Shown here one piece after another: positions 9,625 through 17,531 of a stretch of DNA of 64,000 nt. Location of the stretch: contig CALJEQ010000006.1 in the NCBI GenBank assembly GCA_938074565.1, positions 124,001 to 188,000 of the forward strand, in the 5' to 3' direction. The notes below the pieces were generated by a model. That model did not search any database, was not told the origin of the DNA, and worked only from the letters and a program-made list of their open reading frames with translations. The position numbers and the translations under genes are program-made. The stretch comes from an uncultured Alkaliphilus sp. (GTDB lineage: Bacteria > Bacillota > Clostridia > Peptostreptococcales > Natronincolaceae). Numbering within the stretch: position 1 is the first letter of the stretch; each line of letters begins with the position of its first letter.

Positions 9625-10235
9625 CATCAATGGGACTTAAAGAATTTTTAGAAAAAACAGCTTCAAATGATCCAGTACCAGGTGGTGGTAGTATTGCTGC
9701 CATGAGTGCAGCTACAGCAGCAGCTCTAACTGAAATGGTGGCTAATCTTACTGTAGGTAAAAAGAAGTATGTGGAAGTTGAAGAAGAAATGAAGGTAATA
9801 GCTGAAAAAGCATCTAATTTAAGAGAAAAATTAATTAATGATATTGATCGTGATGCAGACTCTTTTAATTTAGTAATGGATGCCTTTAAACTACCAAAAG
9901 AAACCGATGAAGAAAAAGCAGATAGAAGTAGTGCTATTCAAGAGGCAACAAAAAAAGCTGCTTTAGTACCATTGGAGGTGGCTAAAGAAGCCTTTGGCAT
10001 GATGGAAATTATTGAAACTGTAGTTGTAAAAGGTAATGCCAATGCTGTAACTGATGGGGCTGTGGCGGCTATGATGGCTAGAACAGCGGTATTATCTGCT
10101 TTATATAATGTAAAGATAAACCTCTCTTCTATTAAGGATGAAACTTTTGTTGCAGAAGTAAGCCAACAGGTTAAGCAACTGGAGGAAGAGGTTATTGTTA
10201 AGGAAAAAGGGATTTTGGGTAAAGTTGAGTTGTAG
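9618..10235 (+). CDS. fchA: Formimidoyl-THF cyclodeaminase
   Basis: A 205-residue cyclodeaminase converting 5-formimino-THF to 5,10-methenyl-THF plus ammonia. The family signature ASNDPVPGGGSIAAMSAA is at residues 14-31, and the rest is the expected all-helical domain; length is standard for the stand-alone enzyme. The start overlaps the end of hutI by 7 bases and is preceded by GGGGGAAAAAT. With fhs, it places the operon on the route formiminoglutamate, methenyl-THF, formyl-THF, formate + ATP; the connecting cyclohydrolase (FolD) is not in the window. Confidence 0.95.
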   Translation: MLASMGLKEFLEKTASNDPVPGGGSIAAMSAATAAALTEMVANLTVGKKKYVEVEEEMKVIAEKASNLREKLINDIDRDADSFNLVMDAFKLPKETDEEKADRSSAIQEATKKAALVPLEVAKEAFGMMEIIETVVVKGNANAVTDGAVAAMMARTAVLSALYNVKINLSSIKDETFVAEVSQQVKQLEEEVIVKEKGILGKVEL

Positions 10236-10262
10236 GTAATAAAAATTATAAGTGAAATTAAG

Positions 10263-10298
10263 ACACTCTCCATTATTATGTGGGGGGTGTTTTTGTTT
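10263..10298 (+). terminator. Rho-independent terminator of the hut operon
   Basis: ACACTCTCC (10263-10271) pairs with GGGGGGTGT (10282-10290), including two G-T pairs, followed by TTTTTGTTT. It separates the hut operon from the lanthipeptide locus. Confidence 0.9.
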
Positions 10299-10585
10299 GA
10301 ATGCATATAACAAAAGTTAAAAGATTAAAGACAGTTTATTATATATATAACTTATTTTAACAAATTAGGATATTAACTAACAATTTAAATAAACTACTTT
10401 TTTCGAAAAAAATTTAAAATAAATAAATTATAATACAATCAAAAGGTTAAAAAAACATAATTAAAATATATTTAATGGTTATATAATTAAGATGTTAAAT
10501 TTAATATAATGTATTTCTAAGTTATTACATAAGGTGAACTAAAGTAAAAAATTGTCGAAATATATTGAAAAATGTCAAAAAAGCA

Positions 10586-10615
10586 TTGACTGGAAATAAG
10601 TATAGATGATAGTAT
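10586..10615 (+). promoter_or_regulatory. Candidate promoter of the lanthipeptide precursor genes
   Basis: TTGACT (10586-10591), an 18-base spacer and TAGTAT (10610-10615), leaving a leader of roughly 115 bases before the first precursor. The rest of the 437-base gap (10299-10735) is extremely AT-rich, with no gene or recognised riboswitch. ACCAGT and ACTGGT near 10640 and 10682 form only a weak, distant inverted pair. Confidence 0.5.
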
Positions 10616-10735
10616 GTGTTTATATCATTTTTTAGTTAAACCAGTATATAAAATTAAATGCTATTATTTATGTCTTCAAAACTGGTGAGATGATAGAAAT
10701 TGATATAGTTATTAAATAGAAAGGGGGGGAATGTA

Positions 10736-10999
10736 ATGAGTTTTTCAAAAAGAAATCCATTATTAAGAAATAACATGGAAGAATTCAATAATGTAATTGG
10801 AAGCTTAGGTGAAGAAATTCAAGAACAAAACCTTGACAACATTGATGGGGGATCATCTCAATTATGTGCGACAGTTATGTTATCAGCTGCAACATTGGCA
10901 TCAGTTAGTGCGGGTCTTACATGGGTAAATGATAAGCTAACAGCTAAATACGGCTGTGGTGGAGTTTTTACTGCTACTTATGAATGCTTTGGTTGTTAG
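10736..10999 (+). CDS. lanA: Lanthipeptide precursor 1 (class II)
   Basis: An 87-residue precursor with a 39-residue leader ending in the double-glycine site NIDGG and a 48-residue core. The leader (RNPLLRNNMEEF, then an acidic stretch) resembles mersacidin/lichenicidin-type class II leaders. The core has Cys at 5, 35, 45 and 48, many Ser/Thr, a hydrophobic Ala/Ser/Thr-rich front half and the C-terminal block CGGVFTATYECFGC. The GV-x-T-x-(S/T)-x-EC part resembles the ring A region of lacticin 481-type lantibiotics. Very strong ribosome site (AAGGGGGGG). It is the first of three precursors that share leader and core C-terminus, served by one LanM. Confidence 0.93.
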   Translation: MSFSKRNPLLRNNMEEFNNVIGSLGEEIQEQNLDNIDGGSSQLCATVMLSAATLASVSAGLTWVNDKLTAKYGCGGVFTATYECFGC

Positions 11000-11125
11000 T
11001 AACAATTTTCTGAGTAAAAAAATATTGTACTTTTAAATGTAAATTACTTAGTTATTTGGTTAATTAGTTTTCTGAATAAAACTATAAATTTATAGTTAAG
11101 AAGTATAAAAAAGGGAGGTAAATCA

Positions 11126-11383
11126 ATGAACTTTTCTAAAAGAAATCCACTATTAAGAAATAATATGGACGAGTTTAACAAAGTTATAGGTAGTTTAGGG
11201 GAAGAAATTCAAGAGCAAAATCTTGACAACATAGATGGAGGATCTACTCTACCTTGTTGGGAGGCTTCAATTGCAGTGGTTACACTAGTTAGTGCAGCAG
11301 CTACATGGATAAATGATAAGGTAACTGCTAAATACAAATGTGGTGGAGTTTTTACTGCAACTTATGAATGTTGGGGTTGTTAG
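11126..11383 (+). CDS. lanA: Lanthipeptide precursor 2 (class II)
   Basis: An 85-residue precursor, leader 39 residues to NIDGG and core 46 residues. The leader differs from precursor 1 at only a few positions. Core Cys are at 5, 33, 43 and 46; the C-terminal block is CGGVFTATYECWGC and the front half is shorter and more hydrophobic (IAVVTLVSAAAT). AAAGGGAGG precedes the ATG. It lies 126 bases after precursor 1, and no terminator is seen between them. It could act alone or together with its siblings; two-component action cannot be judged from sequence. Confidence 0.93.
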   Translation: MNFSKRNPLLRNNMDEFNKVIGSLGEEIQEQNLDNIDGGSTLPCWEASIAVVTLVSAAATWINDKVTAKYKCGGVFTATYECWGC

Positions 11384-11451
11384 TTCCAACTATAAATGAG
11401 ACACAATTTAGAAGACTATAATTATATACATTATAAATTTAAAATAAGAGT

Positions 11452-11500
11452 TTAATTATATTAATTATATTAATTATATTAATTATTTTAATTATATTAT
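11452..11500 (+). repeat. AT-only tandem repeat between precursors 2 and 3
   Basis: A 9-base unit, TTAATTATA, is repeated about four times in tandem and then decays into related AT-only sequence. It lies in the 5' region of precursor 3. It may be a duplication scar from copying of the precursor gene, or an unstructured leader; no function is evident. Confidence 0.75.
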
Positions 11501-11560
11501 TGAAATTATTAATTTTATTATTTAATTTATAACTTACATATTAAGAAGGAGTTGAAAATA

Positions 11561-11854
11561 ATGAGTTTTTCAAAAAGAAATCCTTTGTTAAGAAATAACA
11601 TGGAAGAATTCAACAATGTAATAGGAAGTTTAGGCGAAGAAATCAAAGAACAAGATCTTGACAATGTAAACGGTGGATCTACTATGGTTTGTGTTACAAT
11701 TTCAGCAACTGCATCATCAGCATCTTGTGTTGCAGCTTCAACAGCAGTAGCATCATTAATTGGTGGAGCTTACACATGGGTGAATGATAAGGTAACAGCT
11801 AAATATGGTTGTGGTGGCGTTTTTACAGCTACTTATGAGTGTTTTGGTTGTTAG
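11561..11854 (+). CDS. lanA: Lanthipeptide precursor 3 (class II, longer core)
   Basis: A 97-residue precursor with the same 39-residue leader ending NVNGG and the longest core, 58 residues. About ten extra residues, rich in Ala, Ser and Thr, add a fifth Cys (core Cys 5, 17, 45, 55, 58); the C-terminus keeps CGGVFTATYECFGC. The frame extends to a TTG at 11552, but AAGGAG (11546-11551) fits the ATG at 11561 with 9 bases. The long Ser/Thr/Ala tract is the kind of sequence in which a LanJ reductase would create D-Ala, matching the reductase at the end of the locus. Confidence 0.93.
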   Translation: MSFSKRNPLLRNNMEEFNNVIGSLGEEIKEQDLDNVNGGSTMVCVTISATASSASCVAASTAVASLIGGAYTWVNDKVTAKYGCGGVFTATYECFGC

Positions 11855-11892
11855 TAAATCTTTACAAGAAACGGTTATGATATAGAGTAATA

Positions 11893-11944
11893 AAAATGTA
11901 GTATATTTAGAGTAAAACATCTCCAAATATACTACATTTTATAT
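11893..11944 (+). terminator. Perfect intercistronic stem-loop between precursors and lanM
   Basis: AAAATGTAGTATATTT (11893-11908) pairs without mismatch with AAATATACTACATTTT (11925-11940), and GAG/CTC can add inner pairs. Only TTTT then ATATAT follows, so termination is probably partial. The likely role is to limit read-through into lanM while leaving abundant, stable precursor mRNA. Confidence 0.8.
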
Positions 11945-12014
11945 ATAAAAAGTTTCTACTACTATGACTCTAAAAATAAAGAATATATAAGTACCTGTGT
12001 TAAGGAGAAGAGAT

Positions 12015-15000
12015 ATGAGTGAAAATGTAAAAATATCTAATGAAGATTTAATAAATTACTGGGCAACTTTTTTTGATGAAAGTAGTAATATAGAAGAAAT
12101 TCATAATATGTTAGAAAAAGTATCTAATACAAATTTTGAAAGAATAATTGAAGAAAATAAAAATATTGATACTAAAATACTAGATTCATTTATATGGAAT
12201 GAAATAAAAAATGAAAGTTACTTAAAAGAAACATTTGAAAAAATAAAAGATAAAAATTATTGGATTTACTTTTATGAACCTGTTTTAAGAAAATATGTAG
12301 ATGAATTTATTGACATAGTTAAGTCAAGTAATATAATATTTGATGTAGATTCATTCTTAGCACAGGCTATATCAGCTTTGTTAAGTCAATTGAATCTAGT
12401 AGCATATCAAACTATAATTATAGAACTTTTTTATGCTAAAAAATCTAATTTATTAAAAGGTAATTCAAAAGAAGAAAGAGGTAAATATTTTTCAGATGTA
12501 TTGTTAAAGGACGATAATTTTAGAAAAGAAGTATTTTCAAATTATCCAGAGCTTGCAAGAGTATTAGATATAAAAACAAAATATGGTATTGAATATATTA
12601 TTAAAATTATAAATGATACAAGTAAAGAATTAAAAAATATTGAATCTAGCTTAAATAATAATAATAAATTAGGAAAAATTCGAGAAATACATATGGGGGA
12701 AGGAGATACACATAATAATGGGAAGACGGTGGTAAAACTTGTTTTTGATACCGATAAAATTATTATATATAAACCCCATAGTTTAGATATAGATAAAAAA
12801 TATTGTGATTTTATAAAATGGATTAATAACTTAAGTATAATAAATAATTCAAAAGAAAATCTATTAGCTGCTAAAGTGTACACTATTGAGGATGCAGGAT
12901 GGGCACAGTTTATTGAGTTTGAGGAATGTGAAAAAGAAGAAGATCTAAAAAACTTTTACTATAGAATAGGTAGAGTGCTATGCTTGCTCCATACACTAAA
13001 TGGAAATGACATGCATTTTGAAAATCTTATAGCACATAAAGATATGCCAGTGTTAATAGACTTAGAGACTCTTATGCACCCAGATATACATAATAGTTAT
13101 TCTCCACAGTCTGCAATTGAAGTAGCCTTAAAGGAGGTTAGAGATTCTGTTACTAGTACGCATTTGTTACCTTCAAAGGTTATAAACTCTAAGAATGATA
13201 AAGTTTTAGAGATAGGTGGATTAGGAGCTATAGAAGAACAAGAAGCACCTTTTAAAGGCAAGGTTATTGAAAACTACGGAACTGATGAAGTAAAAGTTAT
13301 TAAGCGACATGGTAAAATACTACCTAAAAATAATAATCCAGTATACAAAGAAAAAATAGTGGATTCTAAAAATTATAAAGAAGAAATTATATGTGGATTT
13401 AAAAACATGTACGAATGGATATTAAAAAATAAGGATATGTATAAGAATAAAGTGGAATCTCTTTTTGGAAATTGTGAAATAAGAGTACTATATAGAGCAA
13501 CAAATGTATATGCTCAACTTCTATTTGGTAGTTTTCATCCAGACTTATTAACAAACTTTGCTGATAGATATATTTATCTACACAGAATTGCAATAGATTA
13601 CCAAGATAAAAACCACGAAGTATTAAACTTAGAAATAAAGGATATGGTTCAAGGCGACATTCCCTATTTTACAATAGATGTGGGTGGAAAACAAATACAT
13701 AACATTAATTTAAGAAATATAAATGTAAGTTTTAAGGAAAGTACTTTGGAGAAAATAAGCAAGAAAATAGATAATATGAGTGAAGTAAAGTTGTTTAGGC
13801 AAATAGCTGCAATAAATACATCATTTATGACAGAAGACCATACTGGTCATATAAAAACCACAGTTAAGTATCAAATTGATTCTAAAAGAAAATATGATAA
13901 AGATAATTTAATAAATATAGCAATAGAAGTAGCAGATTATATGTTGGAAAGAAGCATTATTGGTGAAAAATTAGGAGTTGTTAGTAGGACGTGGTTAGGG
14001 TCAGAGGATCTTGGGTTAGGTTTTAATATGTTTACCAATGTAGGTGGAAATATATATACTGGTTTATCTGGAATAGCGTTATTTTATAATTATTTATGGA
14101 TAGTAACAAAAAAATATAAATACAAAGAAGTAGTTAAAGAGATTATAACATCATTACTAGAGACAATACCAAGAGAAGAAAGTTTAAAAAATTCCGAAAA
14201 ACTTAAGACAGGAGCTTTTAATGGGTTAGGTGGAATAGCTTATACATTATATTATATCGATGAGTCAAATGAGACAGACTTATATACAAATGATATTTTA
14301 AGTGTTTTAGATATATTAGAATGTAACGTAAAAAATGTTGGAACACAAGACATTATAAATAATGTGGGTAATTTAGGAATAGTTATTTCTCTATATGAAA
14401 AAACAAAAATTACGTCTATAAAAAGTAAGTCTCTAACAATATGTGAAAAAATATATGAAAAACTAGATGAAACTAAAGTTAGAATTGATCATAAACCAGG
14501 TATTACATGGAGTGAAAAGGGTTACGTGGGATATGCTCATGGAAACGCAGGAATAATTGCTCAATTGTATAGATGGTACAGTATCATAAGAAATGAAAGT
14601 GTGCTAAAATTAATTGATGAGGCTTTATTATATGAAAGATCAATGTATTCAGAGAAAGAAGGTAATTGGTATAGAGCTGCTGATGAACAACATTTTACAT
14701 GCGGATGGTGTCATGGAGCACCTGGTATTTTGTTAAGTAAAGTGCAGTTAAAAAAACTAGGACATAATGATGATAAAATCAATGAAGAAATTATGATAGC
14801 AATAAATAAAATATTAGTAGATGGTTTAAATAATGATATTAGTTTGTGTCATGGAGACATGGGAAATATGGTTATTTTAAAAGAAGCGGCACTTCATTTA
14901 AATGATAAAAAATTATATGATCAAACAGTTGCTACAATTGAAGAAATATTAGGTTTTATTTTAGAGTTAATTAAAACAGAAAAGTTCAAAGGTAATGAAT

Positions 15001-15095
15001 ATAATGGATTTATGATAGGACTATCAGGTATAGCTTATGAAATATTGAGGATAGGAAGAGAAAATCAAATACCTAATATATTAGGTTTAGAGTAG
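12015..15095 (+). CDS. lanM: Class II lanthipeptide synthetase LanM
   Basis: A 1,026-residue bifunctional enzyme that phosphorylates and dehydrates Ser/Thr in the precursor cores and then cyclises Cys onto the dehydro residues. The dehydratase (DUF4135) half shows GEGDTHNNGKTV, KPHSLDIDKKY, NGNDMHFENLIAH and DLETLMHP over about residues 220-360. The LanC-like cyclase half carries the zinc site: YAHGNAGI (about 839), CGWCHG (about 895) and CHGDMGN (about 944). The two Cys plus His arrangement is the ordinary one, not the three-Cys type of promiscuous ProcM-like enzymes. The frame opens at a GTG (11997), but AAGGAGAAG precedes ATG 12015. It must process all three precursors. Confidence 0.95.
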   Translation: MSENVKISNEDLINYWATFFDESSNIEEIHNMLEKVSNTNFERIIEENKNIDTKILDSFIWNEIKNESYLKETFEKIKDKNYWIYFYEPVLRKYVDEFIDIVKSSNIIFDVDSFLAQAISALLSQLNLVAYQTIIIELFYAKKSNLLKGNSKEERGKYFSDVLLKDDNFRKEVFSNYPELARVLDIKTKYGIEYIIKIINDTSKELKNIESSLNNNNKLGKIREIHMGEGDTHNNGKTVVKLVFDTDKIIIYKPHSLDIDKKYCDFIKWINNLSIINNSKENLLAAKVYTIEDAGWAQFIEFEECEKEEDLKNFYYRIGRVLCLLHTLNGNDMHFENLIAHKDMPVLIDLETLMHPDIHNSYSPQSAIEVALKEVRDSVTSTHLLPSKVINSKNDKVLEIGGLGAIEEQEAPFKGKVIENYGTDEVKVIKRHGKILPKNNNPVYKEKIVDSKNYKEEIICGFKNMYEWILKNKDMYKNKVESLFGNCEIRVLYRATNVYAQLLFGSFHPDLLTNFADRYIYLHRIAIDYQDKNHEVLNLEIKDMVQGDIPYFTIDVGGKQIHNINLRNINVSFKESTLEKISKKIDNMSEVKLFRQIAAINTSFMTEDHTGHIKTTVKYQIDSKRKYDKDNLINIAIEVADYMLERSIIGEKLGVVSRTWLGSEDLGLGFNMFTNVGGNIYTGLSGIALFYNYLWIVTKKYKYKEVVKEIITSLLETIPREESLKNSEKLKTGAFNGLGGIAYTLYYIDESNETDLYTNDILSVLDILECNVKNVGTQDIINNVGNLGIVISLYEKTKITSIKSKSLTICEKIYEKLDETKVRIDHKPGITWSEKGYVGYAHGNAGIIAQLYRWYSIIRNESVLKLIDEALLYERSMYSEKEGNWYRAADEQHFTCGWCHGAPGILLSKVQLKKLGHNDDKINEEIMIAINKILVDGLNNDISLCHGDMGNMVILKEAALHLNDKKLYDQTVATIEEILGFILELIKTEKFKGNEYNGFMIGLSGIAYEILRIGRENQIPNILGLE

Positions 15096-15102
15096 GAGAA
15101 GA

Positions 15103-16026
15103 ATGATGAGAGAAGCAGAATTTTTGAAGATAGATAATGTTTCTAAAACATATGGTAAGCAAAAAGTATTAGATAATATTACATTTTCAATAAAAGAAGG
15201 CGAAGTTATTGGATTAGTTGGACCTAATGGTGCAGGTAAAACTACAATAATGAAAATAATTGTCGGACTTATAAAAAACTATACAGGAAATGTATACTTA
15301 CAAGGAAGTAACATAAGAGAAAATGCTAAAGAAAATAGAAAAAGATTTGGTTGTGTAATAGAAGCACCAGGATTTTATCCACAGCTAACAGGCTATGAAA
15401 ACCTAAAATATTTTGCAACAATTTCAGGATGTAAAGATATAAAGGAGATAGACGATATTATTAAAGTCTTTAAAATAGAAGACTTTATGCATAAAAAGGC
15501 AGGTAAGTATTCAGTTGGAATGAAGCAAAGGATAGGTATAGCACAGGCTGTTTTAGGAAATCCTAAGGTGCTTGTATTGGATGAACCAACAAATGGGTTA
15601 GATCCTAATGTAATAATCGAAATAAGAAAATTTATAAAATACTTGTCGCAGGAAAAAAAGATAGCTGTAATTGTATCAAGTCATATATTAAGTGAAATTG
15701 AATCTATGTGCGAGAAGGTAATTTTTATAAAAGATGGGCAAATAGCAGATATAGTTTCATTAAAGCAAGAAAAAACTGTAAAAAATACTATGTTTGTTAT
15801 GAAAACCAGTATGCCAGATAAATTAATTGAGTTCTTAAACCAGAAGGAAATAACTGCCCACAAGGACGACGAATACAAAGTGGTGGCTAATTTAGAAAAA
15901 TACACAATTCAAGACATATTTAAAATGCTAGAAGATCAAGAGATAGATGTGGAAGAAATATACAAAGAAAAACAAAATTTAGAAAAAAGATTTATGCAGA
16001 CTATGGAGGGTAATGAAGTTGAGTAA
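15103..16026 (+). CDS. lanF: ABC transporter ATP-binding protein, probable lantibiotic self-immunity (LanF-like)
   Basis: A 307-residue ATPase with Walker A GPNGAGKTT (about 40), signature YSVGMKQR (about 139), Walker B VLVLDEPTNGLD (about 155) and the switch His in SSHILSE. It resembles the BcrA/LanF type that drives two small permeases to expel lantibiotic from the membrane of the producer. The lanM stop codon is part of its ribosome site (GGAGAAG), and its end overlaps the next permease gene by 14 bases, so the genes are translationally coupled. A signal-driven peptide detoxification role fits equally well; context favours immunity. Confidence 0.88.
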   Translation: MMREAEFLKIDNVSKTYGKQKVLDNITFSIKEGEVIGLVGPNGAGKTTIMKIIVGLIKNYTGNVYLQGSNIRENAKENRKRFGCVIEAPGFYPQLTGYENLKYFATISGCKDIKEIDDIIKVFKIEDFMHKKAGKYSVGMKQRIGIAQAVLGNPKVLVLDEPTNGLDPNVIIEIRKFIKYLSQEKKIAVIVSSHILSEIESMCEKVIFIKDGQIADIVSLKQEKTVKNTMFVMKTSMPDKLIEFLNQKEITAHKDDEYKVVANLEKYTIQDIFKMLEDQEIDVEEIYKEKQNLEKRFMQTMEGNEVE

Positions 16027-16774
16027 TAAAATTTTAAAATTAGCATTAGCAGACTTATTAATTACAGTAAAGTCCATATACGTAAAAATATTTTTTTTGC
16101 TAGCGACTGTATATTCGGTTATGTTACTTTATGTAAAGCCTAATTTAACACCTGTATATTATGCTAAATCAAATTATATGGTTTTATTAGTCCTTCTAGT
16201 TTTGTCAGGAGCATTTATATTAGGTCGTGATTTTATATACAATACCTATAGTTACGTTTTTTCTGGGGTATATTCAAAGTCTGAAATAATAATAAGTAAA
16301 GTTTTTAGTATGATGGGATTTGGTTTTGTAATATGGCTTTTTCAGTTATTTCAAACTTTCATTTTCTTTATAGTTTTATCAGTCGCCAATAAATATATTC
16401 AAACAGATGGAATAATTATTTCAGAGTTGTTAAATATGCTAACATTTTATGTAGTGTTATCAGCATTAATAGGTAGTTTTTTAATTTTAGTTACAACTAT
16501 ATCACTTAACGTATTAACACCTGTTCTATGGGGTATTTCTGTATTTGTATTATTAAATACAGCAGCTCATAATTTTTACTTTTTAATAGAAAATCAAATA
16601 ATTGCTAAACCAAAGTGGGCATATTTAATTAGTCTAATACCACAAGGAATTTTAGTTAAATGGAATGGACAATTATGGATTAAAGAAATCACTATATTAT
16701 TAGTGTATATATTTTTAAACGTTACAATTTCAATACTAATAGTAAATAAGAGGCAATTGTTAAAGAAAGATTAG
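16013..16774 (+). CDS. lanE: ABC permease, probable lantibiotic immunity (LanE-like)
   Basis: A 253-residue integral membrane protein with about six predicted hydrophobic segments and a basic N-terminus, typical of ABC-2 type permeases paired with LanF. It starts inside the end of the ATPase gene after GGAGGGT. Sequence similarity to the next gene is loose (shared size, the string YVFSGVYSKSEII versus YVYTGSFSRTKIV at the same place), which suggests the two are paralogous halves of one heterodimeric permease. Confidence 0.8.
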   Translation: MKLSNKILKLALADLLITVKSIYVKIFFLLATVYSVMLLYVKPNLTPVYYAKSNYMVLLVLLVLSGAFILGRDFIYNTYSYVFSGVYSKSEIIISKVFSMMGFGFVIWLFQLFQTFIFFIVLSVANKYIQTDGIIISELLNMLTFYVVLSALIGSFLILVTTISLNVLTPVLWGISVFVLLNTAAHNFYFLIENQIIAKPKWAYLISLIPQGILVKWNGQLWIKEITILLVYIFLNVTISILIVNKRQLLKKD

Positions 16775-16793
16775 TGAAAGGATCTATAAATAA

Positions 16794-17498
16794 ATGTATA
16801 ATCTTATAAAACTTGAAATAAAAAATTCAGTATCTAAAAAAATACTAACTTTAACTTTAATAGTTTTTCTAATAAATGCAGTTATATTATATATTATGCA
16901 AAATAACAACTACTTTTCAACTCTAATGATTTCATTAGTTTCTAGTATGTCGATTATACTTTTATTTATTTCGTCAGAAATTTTAAGTAATGAATATAAG
17001 TGTGATACATACAAGTATGTTTATACAGGTAGTTTTTCTAGAACTAAAATAGTATTTTTGAAACTTATTTCAGTATTAACTATAGCTATAATATGTGCAA
17101 TTATTGGTGGAGTTATTCTATTAATTTCTATGCACCAAAATTTAAATTTAAAAGAAATCTTTAAAGTTTTATGTAATTTACAGATTGTATTTATTGTATA
17201 TACATTGGTGGTTTTTTCTACATCATTTTTTATTTTAGTAATAACTAAAAGTTATTTAGTATCAATGCTAGCAGTATATATAATATTTTTTGATTTATTT
17301 ACTCCTTTTGTTCTTAATGTATTAGAAAAAATACAGAACAATTTTGTCAAAACTATTTTAGGAAATATTCCATATTTATATGCGACAAGTGGAGCCAGAG
17401 GATTGTATTATTCATCGGAAAAAGTATATATTATGATATTCTTTAGCTTATTCATAATAGGAATTTCATTATTTATATTTGAAAGAAGTGATCTGTAA
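16794..17498 (+). CDS. lanG: ABC permease, probable lantibiotic immunity (LanG-like)
   Basis: A 234-residue membrane protein with about six hydrophobic segments, following the first permease by 19 bases and starting at an ATG behind GAAAGGAT. It completes a LanF-LanE-LanG arrangement: one ATPase and two small permeases. YVYTGSFSRTKIVFLK after the second membrane segment parallels the other permease. No LanI-type lipoprotein is seen nearby, so immunity may rest on this transporter alone. Confidence 0.8.
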   Translation: MYNLIKLEIKNSVSKKILTLTLIVFLINAVILYIMQNNNYFSTLMISLVSSMSIILLFISSEILSNEYKCDTYKYVYTGSFSRTKIVFLKLISVLTIAIICAIIGGVILLISMHQNLNLKEIFKVLCNLQIVFIVYTLVVFSTSFFILVITKSYLVSMLAVYIIFFDLFTPFVLNVLEKIQNNFVKTILGNIPYLYATSGARGLYYSSEKVYIMIFFSLFIIGISLFIFERSDL

Positions 17499-17531
17499 AA
17501 AGTAATATATTTTGATAAGGATGTAGATATA

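Noticed and set aside
10299..10735. A LanR/LanK two-component or quorum-sensing system for the lanthipeptide locus
   Set aside because: The upstream gap holds no gene, and none of the locus genes encodes a histidine kinase or response regulator; only the SARP-like genes downstream are candidates.
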